The notes beneath the pieces were generated by a model. It was not told the DNA's origin, searched no databases, and was given only the letters and a program-made list of their open reading frames with translations. Both the position numbers and the translations under genes were made by a program. From Hyphomicrobiales bacterium (GTDB lineage: Bacteria; Pseudomonadota; Alphaproteobacteria; Rhizobiales; Aestuariivirgaceae), in contig JACMJT010000289.1 in assembly GCA_014380505.1 (NCBI GenBank), positions 1 through 6,151 of the forward strand: a DNA stretch of 6,151 nucleotides. The letters run 5' to 3'. Each line of letters starts with the position of its first letter. Within the stretch, counting starts at the first letter, position 1. This document shows positions 1-6,132 of this stretch, piece after piece.

Positions 1-175
1 GTTCGCGTGAAACCTGATGGCAGGGATAATCCTCGCCCACTCGGGCCACGTATTTTCCGGTCGAATCCTCCACCGTGAAGCTTGCGTTGCTCACCCCGCC
101 TTTGAGAGGGGTAATGGATTTGATGCCGCGCCATACCGGCAGGGCGCGGACCCTGTCTTCCGCTCGAATGCTCAC
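1..175 (-). CDS. Choline-kinase/APH-type phosphotransferase, N-terminal part (runs off the window)
   Basis: The first 58 codons of a gene that continues beyond base 1. Translating the minus strand from a GTG at 175-173 gives an N-terminus reading ..ITPLKGGVSNASFTVED.. then GKYVARVGEDYPCHQVSRE. The glycine-rich LKGGVSN, a beta strand, YVARVG and a following HQVSRE segment match the ATP-binding N-lobe of the choline/ethanolamine kinase (LicA-like) branch of aminoglycoside phosphotransferase-fold kinases. Members of that fold transfer phosphate from ATP to small alcohols such as choline. The GTG overlaps the permease stop codon (GTGA, 172-175). A purine-rich AGGGGG at 181-186 sits five bases upstream, so translation is probably coupled to the permease. 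The catalytic loop (HxDxxxxN type) lies outside the window, so activity and substrate are unconfirmed. Its place as fourth gene of a betaine-type importer operon suggests that it acts on the imported compound, which is inference. Confidence 0.78.
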   Translation of the reverse strand, partial: MSIRAEDRVRALPVWRGIKSITPLKGGVSNASFTVEDSTGKYVARVGEDYPCHQVSRE

Positions 176-2151
176 GCCATCCCCCTCTTCTCGCGCATCC
201 GGTAGACCCATGCCGTGATCAGCCGGTCGGCGACGATGCCGATGAAGGCGATGACCAGCCCTGCGACGATGCCGCGCCCCGCATCGGCCTTCGCCAAGGC
301 CTTGAAGATTTCCTGGCCCAGATCGCGCGTGCCGACCATGGCGCAAATGATGATCATGCTGAGGGCCAAAAGGATCGTCTGGTTGATCCCCAGCATGATT
401 TCCGGCAGCGCTACAGGAAGCTGCACGCGGCGGAACAACTGCCATTTGGTGCAGCCGGAGACGATGCCGGCTTCGATCAGCTGCTGTGGCACCTGGCGCA
501 AGCCATGATTTGTGTATCGAATCGCGGGCACGATGGCGAAGGCGACGGTGGCGATCATCGCGGTTACATCGCCAACGCGGAACAGCATGACCACCGGAAT
601 AATGAAACAGAAGGACGGGATCGTTTGCAGCGTGTCGATGACGGGCGTCGTAATGGCCGCCACACGGTCGCTGCGCGAACTCCACAGGCCGATGGGAATG
701 CCCAGGGCGGCGGCGGCAAGGGCGGACGCGCCACAGAGGTAGAGCGTCTGCATTGCCGGAACCCAAAGCCCCGTGACTGCGCAGAAACTGGTGAGGACCG
801 CCACCACGATGGCCAGGCCCCAGCCGCCCAGCCGCCAGCCGACGACGGTCAGCACCAGCGTGACGCCGAACCACGGCAGTGCTTCGAAAGTGGAACGCAT
901 TGGATTGAGCAGGTTGAGCAGCACGAAGACCCGCATGGCTTCGATCGCATCGAAGAAATTAAGCGTGAGCCAGTCGACACCCGCTTTCCAGTAGGGTGCC
1001 GTCGTCAGTGTCAGGGAGTCGGGCAACTCGTCGAGTGCTGGGATGAGGGTGCCCAGGGCCGTGGTGACCGCTAGTACGGTTACCGCGATCAGCAGATTGC
1101 CGTGACGCGCCAGAAAGCCTTCGGCCAAAACCGCATCAGGCCGCTTTAGCGCCATGGCCTGGCTGAGCCGGTCAAGCACCACCGCGATGATGACGATAGC
1201 CAGTCCCGCTTCCATGGCCTGGCCGATTTTGAGTGCCCGGAGCGCCAGCAGCACGTCATAGCCCAGCCCGCCCGCTCCGATCATCGAGGAGATGATCACC
1301 ATGTTGAGCGCCAGCATGATAACCTGGTTGACGCCAATCATGAGCGACGGCTTTGCCGCTGGAATCAGCACGCGCCACAGCTTCTGCGACTTCGTACACC
1401 CCGCCATGTCAGCGAAGTCCTTGATCTCCAGCGGCACCTTGTCGAGACCGAGCACGGTGGCCCGCACCATGGGCGGTGTCGCGAAAAGGGCGGTTGCAAG
1501 CAAGGCCGAGACGGGACTCGCGCCGAACAGCAGCAGCATCGGAATGAGATAGGCAAAGGTCGGCATGGTCTGCATCAGATCGAGTGCTGGGCGAATCATC
1601 CATTGATTGAAACGCGGTGAAAAATGCCCCCAGATGCCAAGAAGCAGTCCCGCCACCACACAGAAGGGTACGCAGATGACGATGAGCGCCAGGGTGAGCA
1701 TGGAATTGTCCCACACCTGGAAAAACGCTAGCGCAAGGAACCCCAGTCCGCACATCACCGCGAGCCGCAATCCCCCGTAGAGATAGCCGAGCCAGCCCAT
1801 GACCAGCGTGACGCCAAGCCACGACAGGCGTGGCAAAACCCATGCTGTGTCGCCACTGCCGAATTTGAACCCCTTTGCCAGAAGGTTCATGGCGAAGCGC
1901 AACGGCATGTCGATGAAGGCAGCAACCGCGCGGGTGGCCCAAGTAAGATTCGTCTTGAGCCACGCCATGACGGCGGCGATCCAGTCCCTGAAAGGAACGA
2001 TTAGGGTATCGGGATAGTCGGCAAGCGCCGGGAATTGGGCGGGCAACAATACAAGCAAGCCCGCGGCCACCAGCGCCGCGGTGATAAGGAACTGGCCCGT
2101 CCGGTAGCCCCCGCGCGGCGGCGCAAGCGAAGATAAAGCTATGTCGCTCAT
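172..2151 (-). CDS. Glycine betaine/choline-type ABC transporter permease with two fused ProW-like domains
   Basis: A 659-aa inner-membrane permease made of two tandem binding-protein-dependent transport domains. The first is roughly residues 150-335 and the second roughly 465-650. Each carries a proline-containing helix motif (QTMPTFAYLIP at 194-204, QTIPSFCFIIP at 509-519). Each also has an EAA-type coupling loop (about 246-266 and 560-580), both with GCTK and ending in a LP/IP-type segment. The domain ends are ProW-like: MIGAGGLGYDVLLAL (290-304) in the first half and MVGTRDLGQEIFKAL (605-619) in the second. Many further hydrophobic segments lie between and before them. ProW is usually a single domain of about 300-350 residues working as a homodimer. 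Here one chain appears to supply both halves of the pore. The start ATG overlaps the ATPase stop (ATGA, 2148-2151), with GGAG at 2159-2162 as ribosome-binding site. The exact substrate (glycine betaine, proline betaine, choline or other) is unknown. Confidence 0.93.
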   Translation of the reverse strand: MSDIALSSLAPPRGGYRTGQFLITAALVAAGLLVLLPAQFPALADYPDTLIVPFRDWIAAVMAWLKTNLTWATRAVAAFIDMPLRFAMNLLAKGFKFGSGDTAWVLPRLSWLGVTLVMGWLGYLYGGLRLAVMCGLGFLALAFFQVWDNSMLTLALIVICVPFCVVAGLLLGIWGHFSPRFNQWMIRPALDLMQTMPTFAYLIPMLLLFGASPVSALLATALFATPPMVRATVLGLDKVPLEIKDFADMAGCTKSQKLWRVLIPAAKPSLMIGVNQVIMLALNMVIISSMIGAGGLGYDVLLALRALKIGQAMEAGLAIVIIAVVLDRLSQAMALKRPDAVLAEGFLARHGNLLIAVTVLAVTTALGTLIPALDELPDSLTLTTAPYWKAGVDWLTLNFFDAIEAMRVFVLLNLLNPMRSTFEALPWFGVTLVLTVVGWRLGGWGLAIVVAVLTSFCAVTGLWVPAMQTLYLCGASALAAAALGIPIGLWSSRSDRVAAITTPVIDTLQTIPSFCFIIPVVMLFRVGDVTAMIATVAFAIVPAIRYTNHGLRQVPQQLIEAGIVSGCTKWQLFRRVQLPVALPEIMLGINQTILLALSMIIICAMVGTRDLGQEIFKALAKADAGRGIVAGLVIAFIGIVADRLITAWVYRMREKRGMA

Positions 2152-3212
2152 GTGCCCGCTCCGCGATCCTTGCCGGAAAGCAGATCGATCACGGCGCGTG
2201 GCGCGATTTCACCGATCACCGCCCCATCATCGCTCGTTACCGCAAAGGGTTTGGTTGAATCGACGATAGCCGCCGCGAAGCTGTCAATCTTGGCGCGCGC
2301 GGAAACCTTGGTGAGGCCGCGAGTACGGGCCGTTTTAGCCCCCATGAGGCTTCGCGCCGACAATACCTTGGCGCGGTTCACATCGCTGGTAAACTCGGCC
2401 ACATAGCTCGTGGCCGGATGAAGAACCAGTTCTTCTGGTGTGCCGATCTGGATGATCTCGCCATCCTTCATGATGGCGATACGGTCGGCCAGCCGTATAG
2501 CTTCATCGAAATCGTGGGTAATGAAGACAATAGTCTTCTTGAGTACGTCTTGCGGACGCATCAGCTCGGTCTGCATCTCGCGCCGGATCAGAGGGTCAAG
2601 CGCCGAAAAAGGTTCGTCGAGAAACCAGATTTCGGGTTCGACGGCGAGCGAGCGGGCGATGCCCACGCGCTGTTGCTGGCCGCCCGAAAGCTCGGCTGGG
2701 AAATGCCGTTCGCGGCCCTTGAGGCCGACCAGATTGATCATCTGATGGGCGCGGATGTCCCGTGCTTTCTTGGCGATCCCCTGAATCGACAACGGAAAAG
2801 CCACGTTCTCAAGCACGGTGAGGTGCGGCAGAAGGGCGAAATGCTGAAACACCATGCCCATCTTGTGCCGCCGGATGGCGATAAGCTCGGCCGCACTCGC
2901 TTTCAGCAGGTCCTTGCCATTGAAACTGAGCTCGCCGGCGGAGGGTTCGATAAGGCGCGACAGGCAGCGCACCAAGGTCGATTTGCCGGAGCCCGAAAGC
3001 CCCATGACAATAAAGATTTCCCCTTCGCGCACATCCAGATCGGCGCCGCGCACTGCGCCGATGAGGGAGGCGGCGTCCAGTTCGGCGGACGTCGCCCTGC
3101 CGTTGCGAGCCCGCAGGAATTCAGCGCCGTTGGCGCCAAACACCTTCCACAAATTTCGGCAGGAAAGCTTGATCGGGCGCTGAGGTTCAACGCCCGACGT
3201 TTTCGTGTTCAT
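2148..3212 (-). CDS. Glycine betaine/choline-type ABC transporter ATP-binding protein (ProV-like)
   Basis: A 354-aa ATPase that powers the adjacent permease from the cytoplasmic face. Visible motifs in order are a ProV-type leader LWKVFG (21-26), Walker A GLSGSGKST (71-79) and a Q-loop in VFQHFALLPH (121-130). Then come the ABC signature LSGGQQQR (175-182), Walker B IWFLDEP (195-201), the D-loop SALD, and the switch histidine H233 in ITHD. All catalytic residues are present, so it should be active. The ProV subfamily ends in a CBS regulatory region; here residues about 280-345 are the only tail and look like one degenerate CBS-type segment. The protein is shorter than E. coli ProV (about 400 aa). 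The start lies 21 bp after the binding-protein stop and has no good Shine-Dalgarno, suggesting coupling to upstream translation. It overlaps the permease by 4 bp. Confidence 0.95.
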   Translation of the reverse strand: MNTKTSGVEPQRPIKLSCRNLWKVFGANGAEFLRARNGRATSAELDAASLIGAVRGADLDVREGEIFIVMGLSGSGKSTLVRCLSRLIEPSAGELSFNGKDLLKASAAELIAIRRHKMGMVFQHFALLPHLTVLENVAFPLSIQGIAKKARDIRAHQMINLVGLKGRERHFPAELSGGQQQRVGIARSLAVEPEIWFLDEPFSALDPLIRREMQTELMRPQDVLKKTIVFITHDFDEAIRLADRIAIMKDGEIIQIGTPEELVLHPATSYVAEFTSDVNRAKVLSARSLMGAKTARTRGLTKVSARAKIDSFAAAIVDSTKPFAVTSDDGAVIGEIAPRAVIDLLSGKDRGAGT

Positions 3213-3233
3213 GGAAAACGTCCGGTTGACGGC

Positions 3234-4202
3234 CTATTCTGCCCACGCCTTCCACTTTGCCTCGTTGGCGGTGATCCACGCGGCAGCGACGTCTTCGATC
3301 GTTTTGCCCTGGAGATCGACCTCGCCCGACAGTTCGTTCAGATCGGCCGCGTCGATCTGGTAGGCCTTGGCGACCTTGTAGGCGACCGGCCACTTGTCTT
3401 TCATGCCACCCCAGGCGAACTTCCAGATCTCGCCAAACGGTTTGCCGCAGTCATGGGCTTTGTCAGGATTGATGCCCCACTTGGGATCCTCGTAACACTC
3501 GGTCGTATGCTGCGGAAACTCAACCCACTCGCCTTCATATTTGGCCGGCGCCCAGTGCGGAGAATAGACCCACAGCATAACTGGCGCTTTGCGTTGATAC
3601 GCCGAATCGAGTTCGGCAAACATCGCAGCGTCCGTTCCCGCGTGAATGACAGTGAAAGGAAGGTCGAGAGCCACCACGCGTTCATCGTCAAAGCCTTCCC
3701 ACGTTACGGGACCCCCAAGATAGCGCCCCTTGGGCGCTGTTTCGGCGGTTGAAAACGCTTCGGCGCATTTGGGGTCCTTCAAGGCTTCCCAGTTGGGCAG
3801 GCCGGGACATTTTTCCTTCATATAGAGAGGGTACCACCACTCTTCCTTGGCCTTGGGGCCCAGCATGCCAAGCCGCTCGGTCTCCCCGGTTGCTTCGGAG
3901 GCCTTCATCGCCTCGCCCGCGGTCGTGTCCCAATATTCCACACCCACGGTAACATCGCCGTTGGTGAGGCTGGTGGTCAGGCTCGAAAGATAGTCGCCGG
4001 TTGGATACTCGACGGTGTAGCCGAGCTTCTCGAGAATACCGCCCAGAATTTTGGCATTGAGATTGACGCTGGTCCAATCGAACAATGCAATCTTGATCGG
4101 GTCGCTCGATTCCACCGCCTGGGCGGACAGGGGCATCAAAATCGTGGCCGCAAGCGCCGTCGCGGCAAATAAGGCAGATCTACAAGTCGAAATCCTGGTC
4201 AT
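3234..4202 (-). CDS. Periplasmic substrate-binding protein of a glycine betaine/choline-type ABC importer (ProX/OpuAC-like)
   Basis: A 322-aa secreted binding protein, first gene of the importer operon. Residues 1-29 form a signal peptide: a basic start MTRISTCR, a hydrophobic core and an AQA cleavage site, giving a mature protein from V30. The body fits the OpuAC/ProX family: IKIALFDWTSVNLN near the start, LGYTVEY (60-66), VGVEYWDTT (87-94) and WVYSPHW (211-217). Tryptophans W43, W91, W123/W124, W211 and W217 are candidates for the aromatic cage that holds quaternary ammonium groups in this family. The mature protein has four cysteines, C132/C146 and C236/C252, spaced as two likely local disulfides. 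The start at 4202 is chosen over an in-frame ATG at 4376. It alone places the signal peptide at the N-terminus, and a strong GAGGG lies just upstream. The longer version would also run through the divergent regulator's start region. Confidence 0.92.
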   Translation of the reverse strand: MTRISTCRSALFAATALAATILMPLSAQAVESSDPIKIALFDWTSVNLNAKILGGILEKLGYTVEYPTGDYLSSLTTSLTNGDVTVGVEYWDTTAGEAMKASEATGETERLGMLGPKAKEEWWYPLYMKEKCPGLPNWEALKDPKCAEAFSTAETAPKGRYLGGPVTWEGFDDERVVALDLPFTVIHAGTDAAMFAELDSAYQRKAPVMLWVYSPHWAPAKYEGEWVEFPQHTTECYEDPKWGINPDKAHDCGKPFGEIWKFAWGGMKDKWPVAYKVAKAYQIDAADLNELSGEVDLQGKTIEDVAAAWITANEAKWKAWAE

Positions 4203-4205
4203 TGG

Positions 4206-4212
4206 CTCCCTC
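4206..4212 (-). promoter_or_regulatory. Ribosome-binding site of the binding-protein gene
   Basis: The minus strand reads GAGGGAG, with the GAGGG core five bases before the ATG at 4202-4200. This is the best Shine-Dalgarno match near this gene. Together with the signal peptide it fixes the start at 4202. Confidence 0.7.
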
Positions 4213-4236
4213 GCTGTTATTGGGCACTTTTCAAAC

Positions 4237-4283
4237 TCTGTACCCTGCCGGTTACTGTCCGCCAAAAATCGAAGTTCTGTCAA
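4237..4283 (-). promoter_or_regulatory. Possible promoter elements for the transporter operon
   Basis: Two imperfect candidates lie here. The minus strand has a perfect -35-like TTGACA at 4283-4278, but no convincing -10 at 16-18 bp. A second pair is TTGGCG (4265-4260) and TACAGA (4242-4237) with a 17-bp spacer, which would start transcription about 28 bases before the ATG. Both are weak on sequence alone. They are listed because the operon must begin in this 197-bp gap. Confidence 0.2.
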
Positions 4284-4318
4284 TGCAGAATCGCAAAAGA
4301 GATGTGGATTTAAGTTGC

Positions 4319-4391
4319 TTTGACCGAATTCAAGTTGGGTATATGAACGAAATAGCGGAAAATATTTGTTTATCACTTGAATTCGGGCAAA
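4319..4391. promoter_or_regulatory. Paired inverted 17-nt arms, candidate operator of the DeoR-type regulator
   Basis: TTTGACCGAATTCAAGT at 4319-4335 and ACTTGAATTCGGGCAAA at 4375-4391 are reverse complements at 16 of 17 positions, separated by 39 bases. Each arm holds a GAATTC core. The core centres are 53 bp apart, close to five helical turns, so proteins bound to both arms would face the same side of the DNA. The match stops abruptly on both sides. The pair sits between the divergent importer operon and the regulator, ending 8 bases before the regulator's ATG. DeoR-family repressors commonly bind repeated sites and often control their own gene. The assignment to this regulator is inference. 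The arms could alternatively pair as a long stem in the leader RNA. Confidence 0.6.
4320..4347 (+). promoter_or_regulatory. Possible promoter of the DeoR-type regulator
   Basis: TTGACC (4320-4325, 5/6 to consensus -35) and TATGAA (4342-4347, 4/6 to consensus -10) are 16 bp apart. Transcription would begin near 4354, leaving a leader of about 45 bases before the ATG at 4400. The -35 box lies inside the left arm of the inverted repeat, an arrangement expected for repression. If correct, it rules out the upstream ATG at 4343 as the start codon. This is a pattern match only. Confidence 0.3.
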
Positions 4392-4399
4392 TTTCCCAC

Positions 4400-5164
4400 A
4401 TGATAACTCTCAGACCTCGCCATGGCGAAATCATCCGGCTGGTACGCGAACGAGGCAGCATCACCGTGGCAGACTTGTCGACGGCGCTCGGCGTATCCCA
4501 GGAAACCGTCCGCCGCGACGTCCGCCCTCTCGCCTTGTCTGGCGAGATTGTAAAACTGCATGGCGCCATAGCGCTGCCCCATGACGTTGGCGAAGCCCCC
4601 TTCGAGCGCCGCATGCGGGAGAACGCCGAAGCCAAACGCACCATTGCCCGCCATGCCGGGCGGATGGTGGAGGACGGCGACAGCCTGATGCTGGACAATG
4701 GCACGACAACAAGCATTTTCGCCCGCGAACTGCTGCGCAAGCGCAACCTGACCGTCATCACCAATTCTTCCGATATCGCCCGCACCCTGGCCACGGTAAA
4801 CGGCAACCGCGTCTACATGGCGGGCGGTGAATTGAACGGCGACAATGGCGGCGCCTTCGGACCCTCCGCCATCCAGTTCGCCCAGAGCTTCCGCGTGCGC
4901 TTTGCCATTATTACAATCGGCGCTCTCGACGCCGCCTTTGGTCCAAGCGACAACTACCTGGCCGAAGCCGAATTTGCCCGAATGGTGCTTTCCCGTGGCG
5001 AACGGCGCATCATCGTGACTGACAGCAGCAAGTTTGGGCGCACCGCCCTGATCAAGGTTTGCGATTTCGACATGGTGGATTGCATTATCTCCGAAGCGCC
5101 GCCCCCAGCCGGACTTGCCGCAGCGCTCGCGGCCGCTAATGTGAAGTGTGAAATCGCAATTTAG
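4400..5164 (+). CDS. DeoR/GlpR-family transcriptional regulator
   Basis: A 254-aa DNA-binding repressor-type protein. Residues 6-58 are the DeoR winged helix-turn-helix: RHGEIIRLV, then ITVADLSTALGVSQETVRRD (21-40), then a wing ending LHGAIALP. Residues about 75-235 are the DeoR sensor domain of isomerase-like fold. It shows the phosphate-ligand motifs DNGTTT (99-104), TNSSDIA, AGGEL (141-145), the E189/E191 region and DSSKFGR (208-214). Length and ends align closely with my recall of E. coli GlpR (252 aa), which supports the ATG at 4400. In-frame ATGs at 4343 and 4202 would add atypical N-terminal residues, and the 4202 one would overlap the importer gene's start. No start has a good Shine-Dalgarno. 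Family members usually respond to phosphorylated metabolites. Divergence from the importer and the candidate operator upstream suggest that it controls both sides. Confidence 0.93.
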   Translation: MITLRPRHGEIIRLVRERGSITVADLSTALGVSQETVRRDVRPLALSGEIVKLHGAIALPHDVGEAPFERRMRENAEAKRTIARHAGRMVEDGDSLMLDNGTTTSIFARELLRKRNLTVITNSSDIARTLATVNGNRVYMAGGELNGDNGGAFGPSAIQFAQSFRVRFAIITIGALDAAFGPSDNYLAEAEFARMVLSRGERRIIVTDSSKFGRTALIKVCDFDMVDCIISEAPPPAGLAAALAAANVKCEIAI

Positions 5165-5185
5165 ACTGAACTGCATCCCGCGATT

Positions 5186-5217
5186 GTCATGGGCCAATGC
5201 AATCCGCGCCCATTGAC
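5186..5217. repeat. Imperfect inverted repeat in the gap before the FAD-subunit gene
   Basis: GTCATGGGC (5186-5194) pairs with GCCCATTGAC (5208-5217) as nine base pairs with one bulged T, around a 13-base loop. No run of T follows, so it does not look like an intrinsic terminator. It could be an operator or a weak leader hairpin between the regulator and the molybdenum-hydroxylase genes. No convincing promoter was seen in the 107-bp gap. Confidence 0.3.
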
Positions 5218-5261
5218 CTCACCCCCTTCATTGCCCCAAAAGAACCGGCGAAATCCAACAC

Positions 5262-5267
5262 AGGTGG
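5262..5267 (+). promoter_or_regulatory. Ribosome-binding site of the FAD-subunit gene
   Basis: AGGTGG lies four bases before the ATG at 5272 and only one base before the ATG at 5269. It therefore favours 5272. The far-upstream in-frame ATG at 5197 has no comparable site. Confidence 0.55.
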
Positions 5268-5271
5268 CATG

Positions 5272-6132
5272 ATGCAATACGAGGCACCACAAACGACAAA
5301 GGCCGCTGTGGCCCTGCTCGCCAAAGCCAGGGGCAGCGCATACGTGCTGGCCGGCGGATCGGATCTTCTGGTCCGTATGAAAGGGGGCTTCATTGAGCCC
5401 GATCTCGTGGTCGACATCAAGCGTATCAAGCCGATGCGCGAGGTGAAAAAGACCGCCACGGGATGGACCATTGGCGCTGCCGTATCCTGCGCCCAGCTTG
5501 GGGAAAACAAGGCCCTCATCAAGGACTGGCCAGGTGTCGTCGAGGCCGCCAACCTGATTGGCTCAAAGCAGGTCCAGGGCCGTTGCACCATCTCCGGCAA
5601 TATGTGCAACGCGGGCCCCGCCGCCGACAGCGTTCCCGCCATGGTGGCGGCGGGCGCCAAGGCCCAGATCGCCGGTCCCAAGGGCAGGCGCAGCATACCG
5701 GTCGAGCAGGTGGCCGTTGGACCCGGCAAAACATCTCTTAAGAAGGGCGAACTTGTCGAAGCCATTTTGTTGCCGAAGCGTCCCGCGCGCTCGGGCGATG
5801 CCTATTTGCGTTTCATTCCGCGTAGCGAGATGGATATCGCCGTGGTAAGTTGCGGCATCAGTTTGACGCTGGATGGCAAGGGCATGGTGAAGGACGCCCG
5901 GGTGTCGCTCGGCGCCGTTGCGCCAACCGTACTTCTTGTGGCGGATGCCGCCAGGGCGATCATCGGCAGCAACCTCGACGAAGCTGCCCTTGAGAAGCTT
6001 GGAAGCGCCTGTTCCGCCGCTTGCCGCCCCATCGACGACAAGCGGGGCACCATAGAGTTCAGAACCAAAGTTGCCGCCGTTCTCGCCAAGCGCGCCGCGA
6101 GAATCGCCTACACCCGCGCCGGAGGAAAGTAA
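5272..6132 (+). CDS. FAD-binding medium subunit of a xanthine dehydrogenase/CO dehydrogenase-family molybdenum hydroxylase (CoxM-like)
   Basis: A 286-aa cytoplasmic flavoprotein subunit that would pass electrons from the iron-sulfur subunit to an acceptor. The N-terminal FAD domain begins at once with MQYEAPQTTKAAVALL, typical of the family. It has two flavin-contact loops, AGGSDLL (27-33) and the TISGN segment (106-110) followed by NAGPAADSVPAMVAAGA. SEMDIAVV (185-192) and a C-terminal domain with RPIDDKRGT (252-260) complete the medium-subunit pattern, and the length is normal. The start at 5272 is chosen because homologs begin just before this motif and an AGGTGG precedes it. An upstream in-frame ATG at 5197 would add 25 proline-rich, atypical residues, and the ATG at 5269 is a near-equal alternative. 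The next gene's ATG overlaps its stop by one base (TAATG). The substrate depends on the large subunit, which is not in view. Confidence 0.93.
   Translation: MQYEAPQTTKAAVALLAKARGSAYVLAGGSDLLVRMKGGFIEPDLVVDIKRIKPMREVKKTATGWTIGAAVSCAQLGENKALIKDWPGVVEAANLIGSKQVQGRCTISGNMCNAGPAADSVPAMVAAGAKAQIAGPKGRRSIPVEQVAVGPGKTSLKKGELVEAILLPKRPARSGDAYLRFIPRSEMDIAVVSCGISLTLDGKGMVKDARVSLGAVAPTVLLVADAARAIIGSNLDEAALEKLGSACSAACRPIDDKRGTIEFRTKVAAVLAKRAARIAYTRAGGK

Noticed and set aside
505..1074. A 189-aa plus-strand open frame opposite the permease
   Set aside because: The translation is a low-complexity, highly charged sequence without a recognisable motif and lies wholly inside the permease gene.
2418..3752. A 444-aa open frame on the plus strand opposite the ATPase and binding protein
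   Set aside because: It is antisense to two genes with intact family motifs and spans their junction. Its translation shows no domain and has the arginine/glycine-rich look of a high-GC shadow frame.
4203..4376. N-terminal extension of the binding protein to the ATG at 4376
   Set aside because: It would put 58 non-family residues before a clear signal peptide and erase the divergent promoter region. A strong ribosome-binding site supports 4202.
4202..4399. N-terminal extension of the DeoR-type regulator to ATG 4202 or 4343
   Set aside because: Family alignment begins at MITLRPRHGEI. The added residues are atypical, and the 4202 start would overlap the opposite gene's start codon. The 4343 start cannot be fully excluded.
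4373..5197. A 274-aa minus-strand open frame opposite the regulator
   Set aside because: It is antisense to a well-supported DeoR-family gene, and its translation has no recognisable domain.
5197..5271. N-terminal extension of the FAD subunit to ATG 5197
   Set aside because: The family begins at MQYEAP. The extra 25 residues are proline-rich with no motif, and no ribosome-binding site precedes 5197.
5187..5765. A 192-aa minus-strand open frame opposite the FAD subunit
   Set aside because: It is a shadow of a gene with complete flavoprotein motifs, has no family signature and lacks a sensible context.
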